Source of the DNA: Chara braunii
Taxonomy: Eukaryota; Streptophyta; Charophyceae; Charales; Characeae
Direction: 5' to 3'
DNA: 29,764 nucleotides
NCBI GenBank assembly: GCA_003427395.1
Contig: BFEA01000563.1
Coordinates: 879,238 to 909,001 of the forward strand
Shown piece after piece: positions 1-9,190 of this stretch. How positions within the stretch are numbered: the stretch's first letter is position 1; each line of letters starts with the position of its first letter. A model generated the notes under the pieces. It did not search any database, had not been told where the DNA came from, and worked only from the letters and a program-made list of their open reading frames with translations. The position numbers and the translations under genes are program-made.

Positions 1-135
1 TTTTTTGCAGCCGCGAGACTCGACTCATTGTGTCCGTCGCTTATCGTACGCATTGTGTTGCCGTCATCTTTCGCAGTGTCGTCGGCCAGCCATTGAGACA
101 GTTCATAATTAACTTATTTGACCTTGCGACACAAC

Positions 136-640
136 ATGACCGATGTAGTTGTTGTTGTAAAAGAGGTTGTGGCTGGAAAGGAACGTGAGAGAGACAGTGT
201 GTGAGCGCGATACTGAAAACGAAAGAGACTTTGAACACAGGAAAGGGGTTGTCGCCACAAAAAGACATGTGTACTACGCGTTGATCGATGACACCCTCGC
301 TTTGAGGGTCGTGGCGGGGCTAGGTTACGACGACGATGATCGCCTTGATGAGGTTGTAATGCACGCAAAAAAGCTTTCGGATGTCGTTCCCGACGCCTGC
401 GAACCCCGACTTCGATATGATTGATCATTTGCTAAGATGCGTCGTGTCAGTCGTTGCGGTCGAGCATGTGGAAAGGTTAGCACCCAACGCATGGTATTTC
501 TCCAAACTCGACAGGCCGCTGCAACGCCGTACTTTTCTCCACGGAGATGTGCGCACTGTGTTGCCAATGGACGGTTGCCGACAACAGTACCAGAGTCTCA
601 ACGAACCGTCATCTCGGTCGTCTCATGCTTAGTCCGAAAT
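136..640 (+). pseudogene. unrecognised coding-like stretch, broken or interrupted by introns
   Basis: No family recognised. An ATG at 136 opens 22 codons rich in Val and charged residues and stops in a GA-rich run near 203. A second frame is open to 424 (rich in Asp/Glu/Arg, including a GLGYDDDDRLDEVV stretch). A third frame, open from about 390 to 632, looks protein-like (IDHLLRCVVSVVAVEHVE, LAPNAWYFSKL). Composition is GC-richer and less repetitive than the DNA after 2060, which supports former or real coding. The shifts near 203 and 395 could be mutations, short introns or assembly indels. A donor-like AG|GTGGGT lies at about 640 and an acceptor TTGCAG ends at 837, so this stretch may be upstream of the frame at 867. 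TTTTTTGCAG at 1-10 also resembles an acceptor. Confidence is low. Confidence 0.25.
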
Positions 641-866
641 AGGTGGGTTGACTCACAAAATCGTAAAGGTTTAAACATTCGACAGTGTTCGAGACCGCGA
701 CTACCCGCTCATCCCATATACATGTATAAAGTGTGTTCCCCCTCCCCGTGCGATGCATGCAGAACATCATATTTGCGTGATTCGTTGCTCGATCGTTAGG
801 TTTATAACTTACGGTGTCGGTTTCATGTGAATTGCAGCACTTTTTGAACGCGATACGAAAGAAGCG

Positions 867-1337
867 ATGATGCATTGCGCGCCAATGAATGTCCGATGTT
901 ACCACACCACAAAACTGACAGGCGACGACACCGTATACTATTACGAATCAATGACTCCGGTAACAGATCCTGTCGCCAATGCAATGGGATACCGCAATGG
1001 AGACAAGAAGGTGGATCGTCATTTCGTTGTCAGCGTCAAGGAGGAACGAGTCGTCAGACTCACTACAGAGACTTATATTCGTGAACACGCCATCGACCAC
1101 AGTCGTGTCCTAATGTCTAAGCCGACCACGTACTTCAGCACCTTTGTTCTCAAAGCGGTCGACGGTGATTTGATGTATGATATCGTCTTCCCCCTTGTGC
1201 ATCGCATACTATACACACACCACGGGACGGTCGCTCAGGACGGCGTCTGGCGCCTGGTCGTGTCACCGCCATATTTTGTCTCTGATGGCGAGGATTTTTC
1301 TGCCATGTTTTATCCTTGTAGTGCGATCCAGCGATGA
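867..1337 (+). CDS. hypothetical protein or terminal exon, 156 codons, unrecognised
   Basis: This is the cleanest reading frame outside the transposons. It starts with two adjacent ATGs (867, 870) and ends at TGA 1335-1337. The protein is mixed alpha/beta in composition with no low complexity, no signal peptide and no clear membrane helix. Stretches such as VDRHFVVSVKEERVVRL, YFSTFVLKAVDGDLMYDIVF and DGVWRLVVSPPYFVSDGEDF look like alternating beta strands of a globular domain. The frame stays open upstream to an acceptor-like TTGCAG ending at 837, so it may be the last exon of a longer gene continuing from the 136-640 stretch. The downstream 280 bases are T-rich and look like a 3' UTR. I recognise no family or catalytic motif. 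Codon use matches the 1626-2058 remnant rather than the retrotransposon. Confidence 0.45.
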   Translation: MMHCAPMNVRCYHTTKLTGDDTVYYYESMTPVTDPVANAMGYRNGDKKVDRHFVVSVKEERVVRLTTETYIREHAIDHSRVLMSKPTTYFSTFVLKAVDGDLMYDIVFPLVHRILYTHHGTVAQDGVWRLVVSPPYFVSDGEDFSAMFYPCSAIQR

Positions 1338-1625
1338 GTACGATTCGTTTTTTTTTCCCTATGTTTCTTCGTTGTTGGAGAGAGACAAAATGATGGTTTG
1401 AAATATTGTACATTTTGTGTATACATATGCAATCGTGATCTCTCATGTGTTTGTTATATGTTTTGAGTTTTTTTTTTTTTCGCCTGCTATGCGTTGTGAA
1501 ATTTGTTTTCGTTTTCGTTATGTGGAGGTACGGTACTAAGGTCATCGGTGCCCGTGATGTTGTGTTTTGTAGATTTCTACAAATACACATATAAGCGACA
1601 GAACAATATTCACCCATTCCCATAC

Positions 1626-2058
1626 ATGGACCACGACGACGCAGGGCTGGCGTGCGGGCCGACGCAGTCGTGTTTGGAAATGGGACAGATACAGATCCTT
1701 TCCGTGACGAGGAGCTGACAGTCGCCGAGATTAGGAGTCGGTGGCCGGGACCCGCAGCGCTTTTGAAGGAGGCTGTGACTTTTGCTGGGCTGGAGGATCA
1801 TCTGCAATAGTGCATGAATCTGCTTATTGGTCGTGCAAATCTCGAACCAAAGCAGAATCGTTACAATGGATATGTCGCTTTTTCTCGGCTGTGCAGATTC
1901 GTCGTTTTCCGACAGAGATTGCCAGACGAGTTCGAAACGGCAATGCGGGAACGACGACCAGATACAATCATTCGAGGTTTTGAACTACGACAATGTGATC
2001 CTCCTGAAAACGCGCGCCCACGTCGACGTGCACGGCGGTAAATGCTTCACGACAAGAG
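1626..2058 (+). pseudogene. unrecognised coding remnant with frame changes and an in-frame TAG
   Basis: An ATG at 1626 begins an acidic start (MDHDDAGLA). By about 1660 the protein-like frame is the next one over (GNGTDTDPFRDEELTVAEI, then a helical SRWPGPAALLKEAVTFAGLE), which meets TAG at 1808 and continues without another stop (RYNGYVAFSRLCRFVVFRQR, LPDEFETAM) to about 1980. There the convincing frame changes again (LNYDNVILLKTRAHVDVHGG). It ends directly at the GATA microsatellite at 2062. Low-complexity bias does not explain these stretches, so I read it as a decayed gene, or an intact one damaged by sequencing errors. No family recognised. It could also be exons of the same gene as 867-1337. 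Confidence 0.25.
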
Positions 2059-2061
2059 AGG

Positions 2062-2236
<175 letters not shown>

Positions 2237-2555
2237 TATGCTTGCCTTCAGTGTGAGTACGTATGTAAGTCCAACTGTGTGTTTGTATGAAAACTGACAT
2301 TTCCTATTGTCGTGACTTGCAGGGATTGCGTTATATAAATTTTGGTTTCCCTGGTGTACATCATTTTCTTCTTCTTATAATCCTCGATCTCTCATTTGAA
2401 GTTCATTTGTTTCATTTTGCAATTGTATGTCATTGTACCATTAGATGTGTGAAAAAAAAGATTCTAATCCTCGCTCTCACCACTCAAGTTCAAAAAACTA
2501 ACATAAGATACCATCAGATGTGTGAAAAAAAAAAAAACAAAAACAAAAAAAACAT

Positions 2556-2593
<38 letters not shown>

Positions 2594-2886
2594 TTGGTTG
2601 TCTGACGATTTTTTTCCGGTACTCACACACAGACAATCTCAAACGCGCTCACACATGCACACATGGGGGAGGTCAAACAATGACTCTCACTCTCAGACAC
2701 ACTCCCAACAAACAATCACAATAAAGAACCTCAGCAAGATCACAATTCATATGATGCTGATGATGAACCAACTCGATCATTCATGCTTGTCATATATGCC
2801 AACAGCTATGTCTTCCTGGAACACTTGCCCTCAAGTCACGGTTACACGATGAAACTGCATTCAACATGCATAAGAGACCTGCAAGT
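2237..2886. other. AT-rich spacer with (AT)n at 2562-2590
   Basis: No gene seen. It holds A-rich tracts (2521-2550), a perfect AT dinucleotide run at 2562-2590 and a CA/AC-rich stretch at 2620-2720. Short open frames here have no protein-like composition. Confidence 0.6.
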
Positions 2887-3026
2887 GTTTTTTTTTTTTT
2901 TTTTTTTTTTTCCAATCCGGATCATCCACACTAATCCGGACCTGGAAATCCGGACGTCCGGATCATATCAGGACCGACTGGTTGTCTGGGTCCGGATCGG
3001 TCCGGTGTCCGGGTTCATGGTAGCCA
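2887..3026 (+). mobile_element. truncated short transposon, TCCGGA type (right end only)
   Basis: A T-run of about 23 is followed by about 115 bases packed with TCCGGA/TCCGGAC words and a terminal GGTAGCCATG. The same order (T-run, TCCGGA words, GTAGCCATG end) forms the right end of the complete copy at 3137-3726. The left end and the AT-rich core are missing. Confidence 0.6.
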
Positions 3027-3136
3027 TGAAAAAAAACATTTTGGGGATTTTGTAACCAATGATCGAACAAACGAGTTTGGAGGCTTATTATTTTGAGCAG
3101 TATTATTTTTACTATATAGTTTTATACTATCGAAAA

Positions 3137-3726
3137 CATGGCTACGATCCGAACGTTCGGACCGCCGTCCGGACGGTCTGGATTCAGTCTAGATCCAGAC
3201 GTCCGGTCTGGAAGGCCCGGATCTGGCAAATTTCGAGAAAAAAAAAACAAAAAAAAAAAACGGTCCAAGACCCTTCCCCTTTGAGGAGCAAGCCCCAAAA
3301 ATTGTTTTGGGGGCTTTTCAGGCCCGTTTATGCTTTTTTTGGGGGTCCGAACATGCTCTCTCTCTGTAGTAATTTATTAGACAACCCCAATTTTTTTTAA
3401 TTAATAATTCATTACCTTTTATTAGTTTTTAAAGTCTTTTTTTAAGCTTTTTATAGTTTTCAACTTTTAACTCAAGTTTGGTTAGGAATTCTAACATAAC
3501 TCTGAGGCAAAAGTGGTTTGCATTGTTATTCTGCATAACATACTTTTTTTTTTTTTTTTTTTTTTTTTTAATGGTCTGGACATTTCCGGACCTGTCGAGA
3601 CTTCCGGACCGTCCGGATCCCCCCATGTCCGGAGATCCGGAGATGTCCGAAATTCCGGACGTACGGAAACTACCGGACATGGGTCCGGTTCCATATCCGA
3701 AAATGTCCGGGTCCGGTGTAGCCATG
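3137..3726 (+). mobile_element. complete hAT-like MITE, TCCGGA type, 590 bp
   Basis: The element is bounded by inverted CATGGCTAC (3137-3145) and GTAGCCATG (ending 3726). The 8-base word ATCGAAAA occurs immediately outside both ends (3129-3136 and 3727-3734), an exact target-site duplication of the length made by hAT transposases. Subterminal DNA on both sides is crowded with CCGGAC/CCGAAC words. Inside are a hairpin (3290-3316, AAGCCCCAAAA facing TTTTGGGGGCTT), the shared family core at 3475-3542 and a T-run at 3544-3569. No transposase frame exists, so it is non-autonomous. Orientation is set by the core, which reads forward as in the copy at 17422. Confidence 0.82.
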
Positions 3727-3734
3727 ATCGAAAA

Positions 3735-6700
3735 TGATATTCAGTTATTAACATTTTATTATTGTTAACAAGTTAATAATAACAACATTACCATTTTTAT
3801 TTTATTTAAAATTTTAATTATTTATATTGACAATTATGTAATCCAAGCAATTATTTTAAGCACTAGGGTGAACAATCATCGAACTCTAGTAAAAAAAATG
3901 AATTAACGCTTTGCTCACCGGATTTCACGACACCGTTTCGGAATGAGCGAAGAAATCATATCTTAAGTGACTGCCAAAAAATATCATAGATAGGAGGACC
4001 ACCGTTTTTTCTTTTTATTCCTTTTATTCCTCACTCACTCTATTTTTTGAATTTTTTTCACAACCACCACCAAATTATTTATTCCTAAGTTGGTACAATA
4101 GAGACAGACAGCAACGCGAAGAGGGGAAAGCAAATCCATGAAAACAGCGAGTATCATGATTTCACCATTAAGCGAAAACGCAAAAGGAAAAAGAACCAAT
4201 TATGACAAAAACGAACGAGTTATGAATTTGATGGTATAAAAAAAAACAAAGTACGACCAAACAAGGAAAACTTGTGAGGGAAGAAAAACGAAAAACAAAG
4301 TACAAATATAAAAATACCCAAAAAATAAAAGACTATGCAAGACAAATTGTATGGGTCATACGTGCTCATCTTCACTTTCACATAAAGAGCAGAGCAACAA
4401 GTCAAAATGACAAATGAAAATAAGTCACGGATAAACTTAAGAAAATGGAAAGCATTCCTAGTCCAAAGCTCGGTGTCTCCTACTACAAGAGAGGATGAAA
4501 CAAAGTGATGGTGGTGTGCTAAGACCGTAACTATCATGATGCATGCTTCCTTATCTCATAGCAAGCTTCATGTTGCAATAAATCAGTACTTAAAATCTTC
4601 AACCCGAAGGTCAACAAGAATGGACATGAAAGGGGAAATGCAGGAAAACACAAACAAACAATGTTGCATAAACACTAGTGGGTCTTACCAAGACTCCAAA
4701 TCACGAGGCCTAACTGCCCAATTGTGGAGTGCCTATCTACAACATCAGACTTTATTTCACCCAATGAACATTCAAAAATAGTTTGCCTTAAGCTGAAAAT
4801 AACCAATCATCCCAAACTTTCAAAAAGTGGTTGTTCAGGTTGGGGCATGAAGACGAAATAGTCCACGTCTCTACCAAACCAAATCCCATGTGTTTTTATT
4901 GCAGGATGAAGGAATATATGGAAAATTATATTTGCACGCCCGATCAACAACAATAAGGGGAATGAGCATTAACTGAAGCAACTAATATTGTTAGAGTCCA
5001 AGGATATAAAAGATCTCTAGATCATCGACGACCCGACCTACACAGGTTATGTCTTTGATGAAATGCAGCATGCATGTATACGGGTAATTTCATGTCTTGA
5101 GCTCACGAAAAATATTCCCCCAGGTAGCAGTAAATGGAGAATATTTAAGATGGATGGGATTTCACGATCCCACAAAACGTCAACAGTCGAGACAAAGGGC
5201 AAAGAAAATTTTTATATCAGAATGCTAGTGTGCAATGCTCAAATTGAGGGGAAAAACATCAGATTTTCCTCCTCAACAACTTAAAAAAAAAAAAAAAAAA
5301 GTGAAGTTAAAATTTAAAAAGGACTGGGAGTTTTCATATATATCGAATGTCAAGAGCATTGAAAATTCAGGACTCCATCAACTGCCTCTTGCTTCAACAA
5401 GAGTTTCCAAGATAGAAAAGTACTTCAAAACATGAGGTAACGCAGATACTCTGAAATGCCAAGGGACCTAGCCTAGCATCAAAAAGGCAAAAAATGTTTG
5501 AAAAAAAAAATAGATTCCTTAATGGCATAACGAGAGTGAAAGCAAGGGAGGTATTTCAAAGCACAAAAAAAGACTCCCACATGAACAAAAGTGGAGGAAG
5601 AGTACTAGAGACCAACACAGATCTGGGTAAGAGAGGTTGAAAAGGAAACAGACGAAATCATTCATGAAACTATTATAAAGGAGGGAAAAGGATCAGCAAA
5701 GGAAGAGGAAAAGATTGATCAGGGTAAATAAAGGAAGATGAAGGGATCAACCAAGGTCAGCGAAGGAAGACGAAGGGATTGACCATAAAGGAAAAGGGAA
5801 TAAGAAGACGGAGAAACAAAAGTTCTCTACTACCAAAGGGGCAATTAAGTCAAAGGTTAATATAACACTTCCTGGTGGTTGAAAAATATATTGAAGCTCT
5901 GATAACAGAGGGAGAAAATAAAACGAAGGGCACTATAATAATAAAGATCTGTAGTATAAGCATGGAACAAGAATGGAGGTCAAACTCAACTATTGCCGCT
6001 ATGTTTGTGCATGAAGTGTTTAAACGTGGTCGTAGTAAGGTTTGTATTCTCATAGCATCAATATAGCATAAGTGGGGTTAGTCGCTTAGGATGGGGTTAT
6101 ACACTCTGCCAATAACACAATGAAAGAATATAAAGAATACAATACAATAAATAAATTTTCATATATTTTTTTTCTAAGGTTGCAGTAAGGTTTGTACAAT
6201 ATTTATCATAGTCGTGAAGGTATAACAGCAATACAACAGAGAACCATTATCTTACAACATTCTTAAAAAAAAAAAAAAAGTTACTGGAAAGTTTCATTGC
6301 TATAGTGCTTTGGATATTTGAACGTATGATAGCATTACTACATCATTAAAAAGTCGTCAACCTTAAATCACACCCCTCCACAACCTTGAAGGTTGGAAAA
6401 ATACATTATCACACCCTTCTACGAGACCACAAAGTCGTACAACCTAAATGTAGGGGTGAGAAAAAGGTACTAAGTCAGGATAAACAAGGACATTCGAACG
6501 ACTGCGGGGCAAGAAACTAACGCTATTCAAGATTTTTGCTATCGTCTACCCCCGACAATAACATTCAACGATTATTGATGTATTAAGGATAATTTTTAGT
6601 CTCGTAAATATAATGACAATGACCATATGTTGTATTCAGAGAAAGACAACAATATTGCCGATTGTTGATGAATCGTTCGTTTGGTCGTTCCTTGTAAAAT

Positions 6701-6870
6701 AAAAGTTTGAGTTGACAACCTTGAATTTTGAAGTTTAAATCTATACATTAAATGATGGAAGTTAAATATGATTATTGAGTATGTTGTTTGATCAATTGAA
6801 ATCCATTATTGAAAAGTTAAAATTGTAATTATTCAAATTGGGGATCGTTATCATGCAATATAGTTGTGAC
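3735..6870. other. 3.1 kb AT-rich DNA without a recognisable gene
   Basis: Only short open frames of unbiased AT-rich DNA are present on either strand. The stretch 4540-5450 is less AT-rich and less repetitive than its surroundings, but no frame stays open long enough to suggest a protein and I recognise no domain in any frame. It may be an old unidentified repeat or dead gene. A purine-rich minisatellite lies at 5696-5806. Confidence 0.5.
5696..5806. repeat. degenerate purine-rich minisatellite, about 35-bp unit, three copies
   Basis: Three successive units begin AAAGGAAGAnGAAgGGATTGA and end in a CA/AAGGT-like stretch. They differ by scattered substitutions and small indels, so the array is old. 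Confidence 0.55.
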
Positions 6871-7005
6871 CATGGTAGCCGGCGTTCAGGACGGGCCAAA
6901 CGGTCGAACGTACAAGGATCCCTCTCCACTCATTCGGCCCAAATGCCGGATTTTTTTTTTCAAGTTTTTTTTTCGGGGGGGGAATCGTTTGCGAGGAGGG
7001 TGTTT
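6871..7005 (-). mobile_element. fragment of short transposon, CGTTCGG type (reversed right end)
   Basis: CATGGTAGCCGGCGTTCAGG at 6871 matches the reversed right terminus seen at 20513 and 12077. It is followed by diverged CGTTCGG words and then T-rich DNA. The rest of the element is absent. A 13-15 bp hairpin follows at 7051-7065/7082-7094 (ACGGGGGTcTGTCGA facing TCGACACCCCCGT). Confidence 0.55.
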
Positions 7006-7091
7006 TGTGCAACCCCTACTTTCATTAAAAAAAATTAAAAAAAAAAACTTACGGGGGTCTGTCGAACGATAGCAATCATTCTCGACACCCC

Positions 7092-7427
7092 CGTATGTGT
7101 GTGTGTTTGTGTGCACCGGAGAGGGGGTCACCCCTTAATAACCAACAAACCAATCAATCAACCTATCAATAATTTAAAAAAAAAGTGAACGAGTGAGCAC
7201 GCGTGTGTGTGTGTGTGTATGCGTGGGTGGGAGGGGGGGGAAGGGAGGGGAGGGATGACCCATCCCCATCTAATCAATCAATCAATCAATCCAAAAAAAG
7301 AAAGAAACTTTAAAACACAGCAGCGTGTTTGATGTGTGTGCATGTATATGTGTGTGTGTGTATGTGTGTGGAGGGGGGGGGACCCCCTCCCTCACCAATC
7401 AATTAAAAAAAAAAAAAAAAAAAAAAA
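7092..7427. repeat. three tandem composite simple-sequence units: (GT)n, G-run, C-run, (CAAT)n, A-run
   Basis: Units lie at about 7092-7185, 7199-7312 and 7331-7427. Each goes through the same order of simple motifs: GT dinucleotides, a G-rich run (G5 to G9), ACCCC or CCC, CAATCAATC repeats, then a poly-A. Motif copy numbers differ while the order is kept, so the composite was duplicated and its parts then expanded or shrank independently. Confidence 0.7.
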
Positions 7428-7437
7428 CGAGATATTG

Positions 7438-7478
7438 AATCCGTACTTTGGTGCTCTATCCAATTGAGCTACGAGCAC
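7438..7478 (-). tRNA. trnR: 5' half of mitochondrial tRNA-Arg(ACG), NUMT
   Basis: Read on the minus strand from 7478, it gives acceptor GTGCTCG, a D arm GCTC-AATTGGATA-GAGC, then an anticodon loop containing ACG as in organellar tRNA-Arg(ACG). The 3' side of the anticodon stem does not pair and the T arm and 3' acceptor strand are missing, so it is a pseudogene. Confidence 0.72.
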
Positions 7479-7486
7479 ATTCATTC

Positions 7487-7557
7487 GTCTTTTCGTCTAG
7501 GGGTATAGGACATCGTTTTTTCATGGTGAAGACACAAGTTCAAATCCTGTAAGGGAT
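7487..7557 (+). tRNA. trnE: mitochondrial tRNA-Glu(TTC) copy, NUMT
   Basis: A 71-nt full-length cloverleaf can be drawn: acceptor GTCTTTT with AAGGGAT, D arm TCTA/AGGA, anticodon stem TCGTT/GGTGA around loop TTTTCAT (anticodon TTC), T arm ACAAG-TTCAAAT-CCTGT with one mismatch. The strong match to organellar tRNA-Glu and the context make it a mitochondrial copy, probably not functional in the nucleus. Confidence 0.85.
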
Positions 7558-7752
7558 ATATATGATATGATATCTATCATATCAAAGGGGCAGGTCAGGC
7601 GGGTCACACTAGTTGTTTGAATGAGTGTTTATCCTGAGGTATTCCTAGAGTGTATGCATACCTCTGTAATAATTTAGTTCAACATGGGAAATTTTTGCCC
7701 TAAAAGGACCTTTATATTTGATCGGCCGTGATAAAAAAAAAAAAAGATAGTC

Positions 7753-7866
7753 ATGTTTGACAATAATTTTTTTGCCATCTTTCTAGAAATCTTTCTTATA
7801 AATGTCACTATCTTATTACTTATCTATAAAGTGATTTTGAGCACTTCAAAAATATATGATTATCCC
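7753..7866 (+). pseudogene. nad2: nad2 N-terminal fragment (NUMT)
   Basis: The 38 codons from ATG 7753 read like the start of mitochondrial NADH dehydrogenase subunit 2, a membrane subunit of complex I. A hydrophobic helix (EIFLINVTILLLIYKVILS) is followed by the characteristic STSK-YDYP motif. Similarity ends at about 7866, 16 bases before a tRNA-Ile; the remaining several hundred residues are missing. The frame stays open through the tRNA only by chance. Assignment rests on recognising the N-terminal signature of algal and oomycete Nad2 without an alignment. Confidence 0.72.
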
Positions 7867-7882
7867 CGATTTTTCCAAGCAT

Positions 7883-7955
7883 GGGGCTATAACTCACTTG
7901 GTTCGCGTATACGCTTGATAAGTGTAAAGTCAGTAGTTCAAATCTACTTAGGTCT
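7883..7955 (+). tRNA. trnI: mitochondrial tRNA-Ile(GAT) copy, NUMT
   Basis: The anticodon arm TACGC-TTGATAA-GTGTA (anticodon GAT) and the T arm AGTAG-TTCAAAT-CTACT pair fully. The acceptor GGGGCTA with TAGGTCT has a mismatch and wobble pairs, and the D stem is degraded. Length 73 nt. It is a decayed organellar tRNA-Ile. Confidence 0.85.
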
Positions 7956-8142
7956 TCTCTGCTCTGCTGACGAGCCGCGCTCCAAAAAACATTTTCTTTT
8001 CTGTTATTTGATTTTTTTTCCTTCGGTCTTGTCTTTGTTTCACTATTTGCTTTACCTTTTATTAACACTTCATATGTACGAAGTTCAACTTTTAGACTCA
8101 TTCATAATAAAAAAAAACAAAAAAAAAACGTATACTTATTTA

Positions 8143-8301
8143 GCCAAACAAAAAACTTTTTTATTATTAATGAATAAAATATTGGACATTTTTCTTATAC
8201 GCATGAATTTTTGCTATAGTATTTTTACAGCAAGACAACTTATAAGTCATAGAAATATTTGTGTGAATAATCAAATTATCTTTCAGCCTAGCTTGGAAAA
8301 A
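8143..8301 (+). pseudogene. rps4: rps4 S4-domain fragment (NUMT)
   Basis: About 50 codons match the RNA-binding S4 domain of mitochondrial ribosomal protein S4: LDIFLIRMNFCYSIFTARQL, then a segment corresponding to the usual ISHGHIxVNNK with Arg where Gly is expected, and a following IPS-like end. uS4 binds SSU rRNA early in assembly. The N-terminal part of the gene and the end are absent. The open frame continues into a Lys/Arg-rich tail to 8385 that I cannot assign and that may be a further rps4 part or unrelated. Confidence 0.7.
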
Positions 8302-8455
8302 AAAAGAAATAGAGAAAAACAAAGAGCACGACAAAAGGATTCTAGATACGACAAATCTGCAGTTAACTTAATGAAAATTACATAAATAATAAATAAAACA
8401 CACTATGATTGTTATGCGCTTGTTCTTCACTTCTGTAGTATATATAAACTAATAT

Positions 8456-8520
8456 GACTTAATAGGTCAAAGTGTGAGATTGTGAATTTGAAAGCACGGG
8501 TTCAAATCCCGTTATTCGTC
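8456..8520 (+). tRNA. trnH: truncated mitochondrial tRNA-His(GTG) copy, NUMT
   Basis: The anticodon loop TTGTGAA gives GTG (His). The T arm ACGGG-TTCAAAT-CCCGT pairs perfectly and the 3' acceptor strand TATTCGTC partly matches a 5' GACTTAATA. Only 65 nt remain because most of the D arm is deleted. Confidence 0.75.
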
Positions 8521-8673
8521 TCTTGAATCTGAACTCTGGCGAGCCTAAATCCATCCAAAGTTAGCGTCAAGATAGTTATTTATTGACCGAAGTCAATGAA
8601 TATAAGTGAATTGATTCAAATAACCACATAAAGAGTGAGTTGGGTACAAGGTATAAACAAAAATTTGTTGAGA

Positions 8674-8940
8674 GAGTGGGGATGACATCAAGCCTGCATG
8701 ACCATTATGGGTTGGGTAACACACGTGCTACAATGACAATGACAATAGGAAGCAAGGTTTTAAGGCGGAGCGAATCCTGAAACATTGCCTTAGTTCGGAT
8801 TGTTCTCTGCAACTCAAGAACATGAAGTTGGAATCGCTAGTAATCGTGGATCAGCATGCCGCGGTGAATATGTACTCAGACCTTGTACACACCGCCCGTC
8901 ACACCATGAGAATTTATTTTACATGAAATCGTCTCTATGA
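8674..8940 (+). rRNA. rns: mitochondrial SSU rRNA, 3' fragment (NUMT)
   Basis: Universal small-subunit landmarks occur in order: GGGGATGACATCAAG, ACACACGTGCTACAATG, GGAATCGCTAGTAATCG, CAGCATGCCGCGGTGAATA, and the decoding-region TTGTACACACCGCCCGTCAC at about 8883-8902. It corresponds to roughly E. coli 16S positions 1185-1420. The bacterial-type motifs with AT-rich divergence indicate a mitochondrial origin. It breaks off inside helix 44, and the terminal anti-Shine-Dalgarno end is absent. Confidence 0.92.
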
Positions 8941-8984
8941 TATATCTATCATTGGTGATTTGAAGAGAATTGAGAGAAGGCATC

Positions 8985-9190
8985 CCTATTACGAAAGGAC
9001 TGGGTGAGTCAACCTATGGTGGACTGGCTATCATGCAAGTAGCATTGTAGGGTAGCTACGTTGGTATGAGAGAACCGTTAAAAGCATATAAGCGGGAAAC
9101 CCCTCTTGAAAAAAATTATCATACAAACTGAAAGACCATCACTTGAATAGGCGATAAGTAAAAGCATCGTGAGGTGTGAAGCTTACTCGT
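8985..9190 (+). rRNA. rnl: mitochondrial LSU rRNA, 3' fragment (NUMT)
   Basis: The fragment begins at the sarcin-ricin loop counterpart (TTACGAAAGGACT) and continues through domain VI landmarks: CTGGCTATCATGCAAGTAGC, GTAGCTACGTTGG, AAAGCATATAAGCGGGAAAC, and the terminal ACTCGTACTAATTACG. It corresponds to about E. coli 23S 2650 to the end. Only about 45 bases separate it from the SSU fragment, with the rest of LSU missing. Confidence 0.9.

Noticed and set aside
4220-4537. Minus-strand 105-codon Phe-rich frame with a possible membrane segment
   Set aside because: Phe/Leu richness comes from A-runs; no homologue recognised and no supporting signals.
7753-8385. A single 210-codon membrane protein gene
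   Set aside because: The frame runs through a tRNA-Ile; its ends match two different mitochondrial genes (nad2 and rps4). It is a chance fusion within a NUMT.
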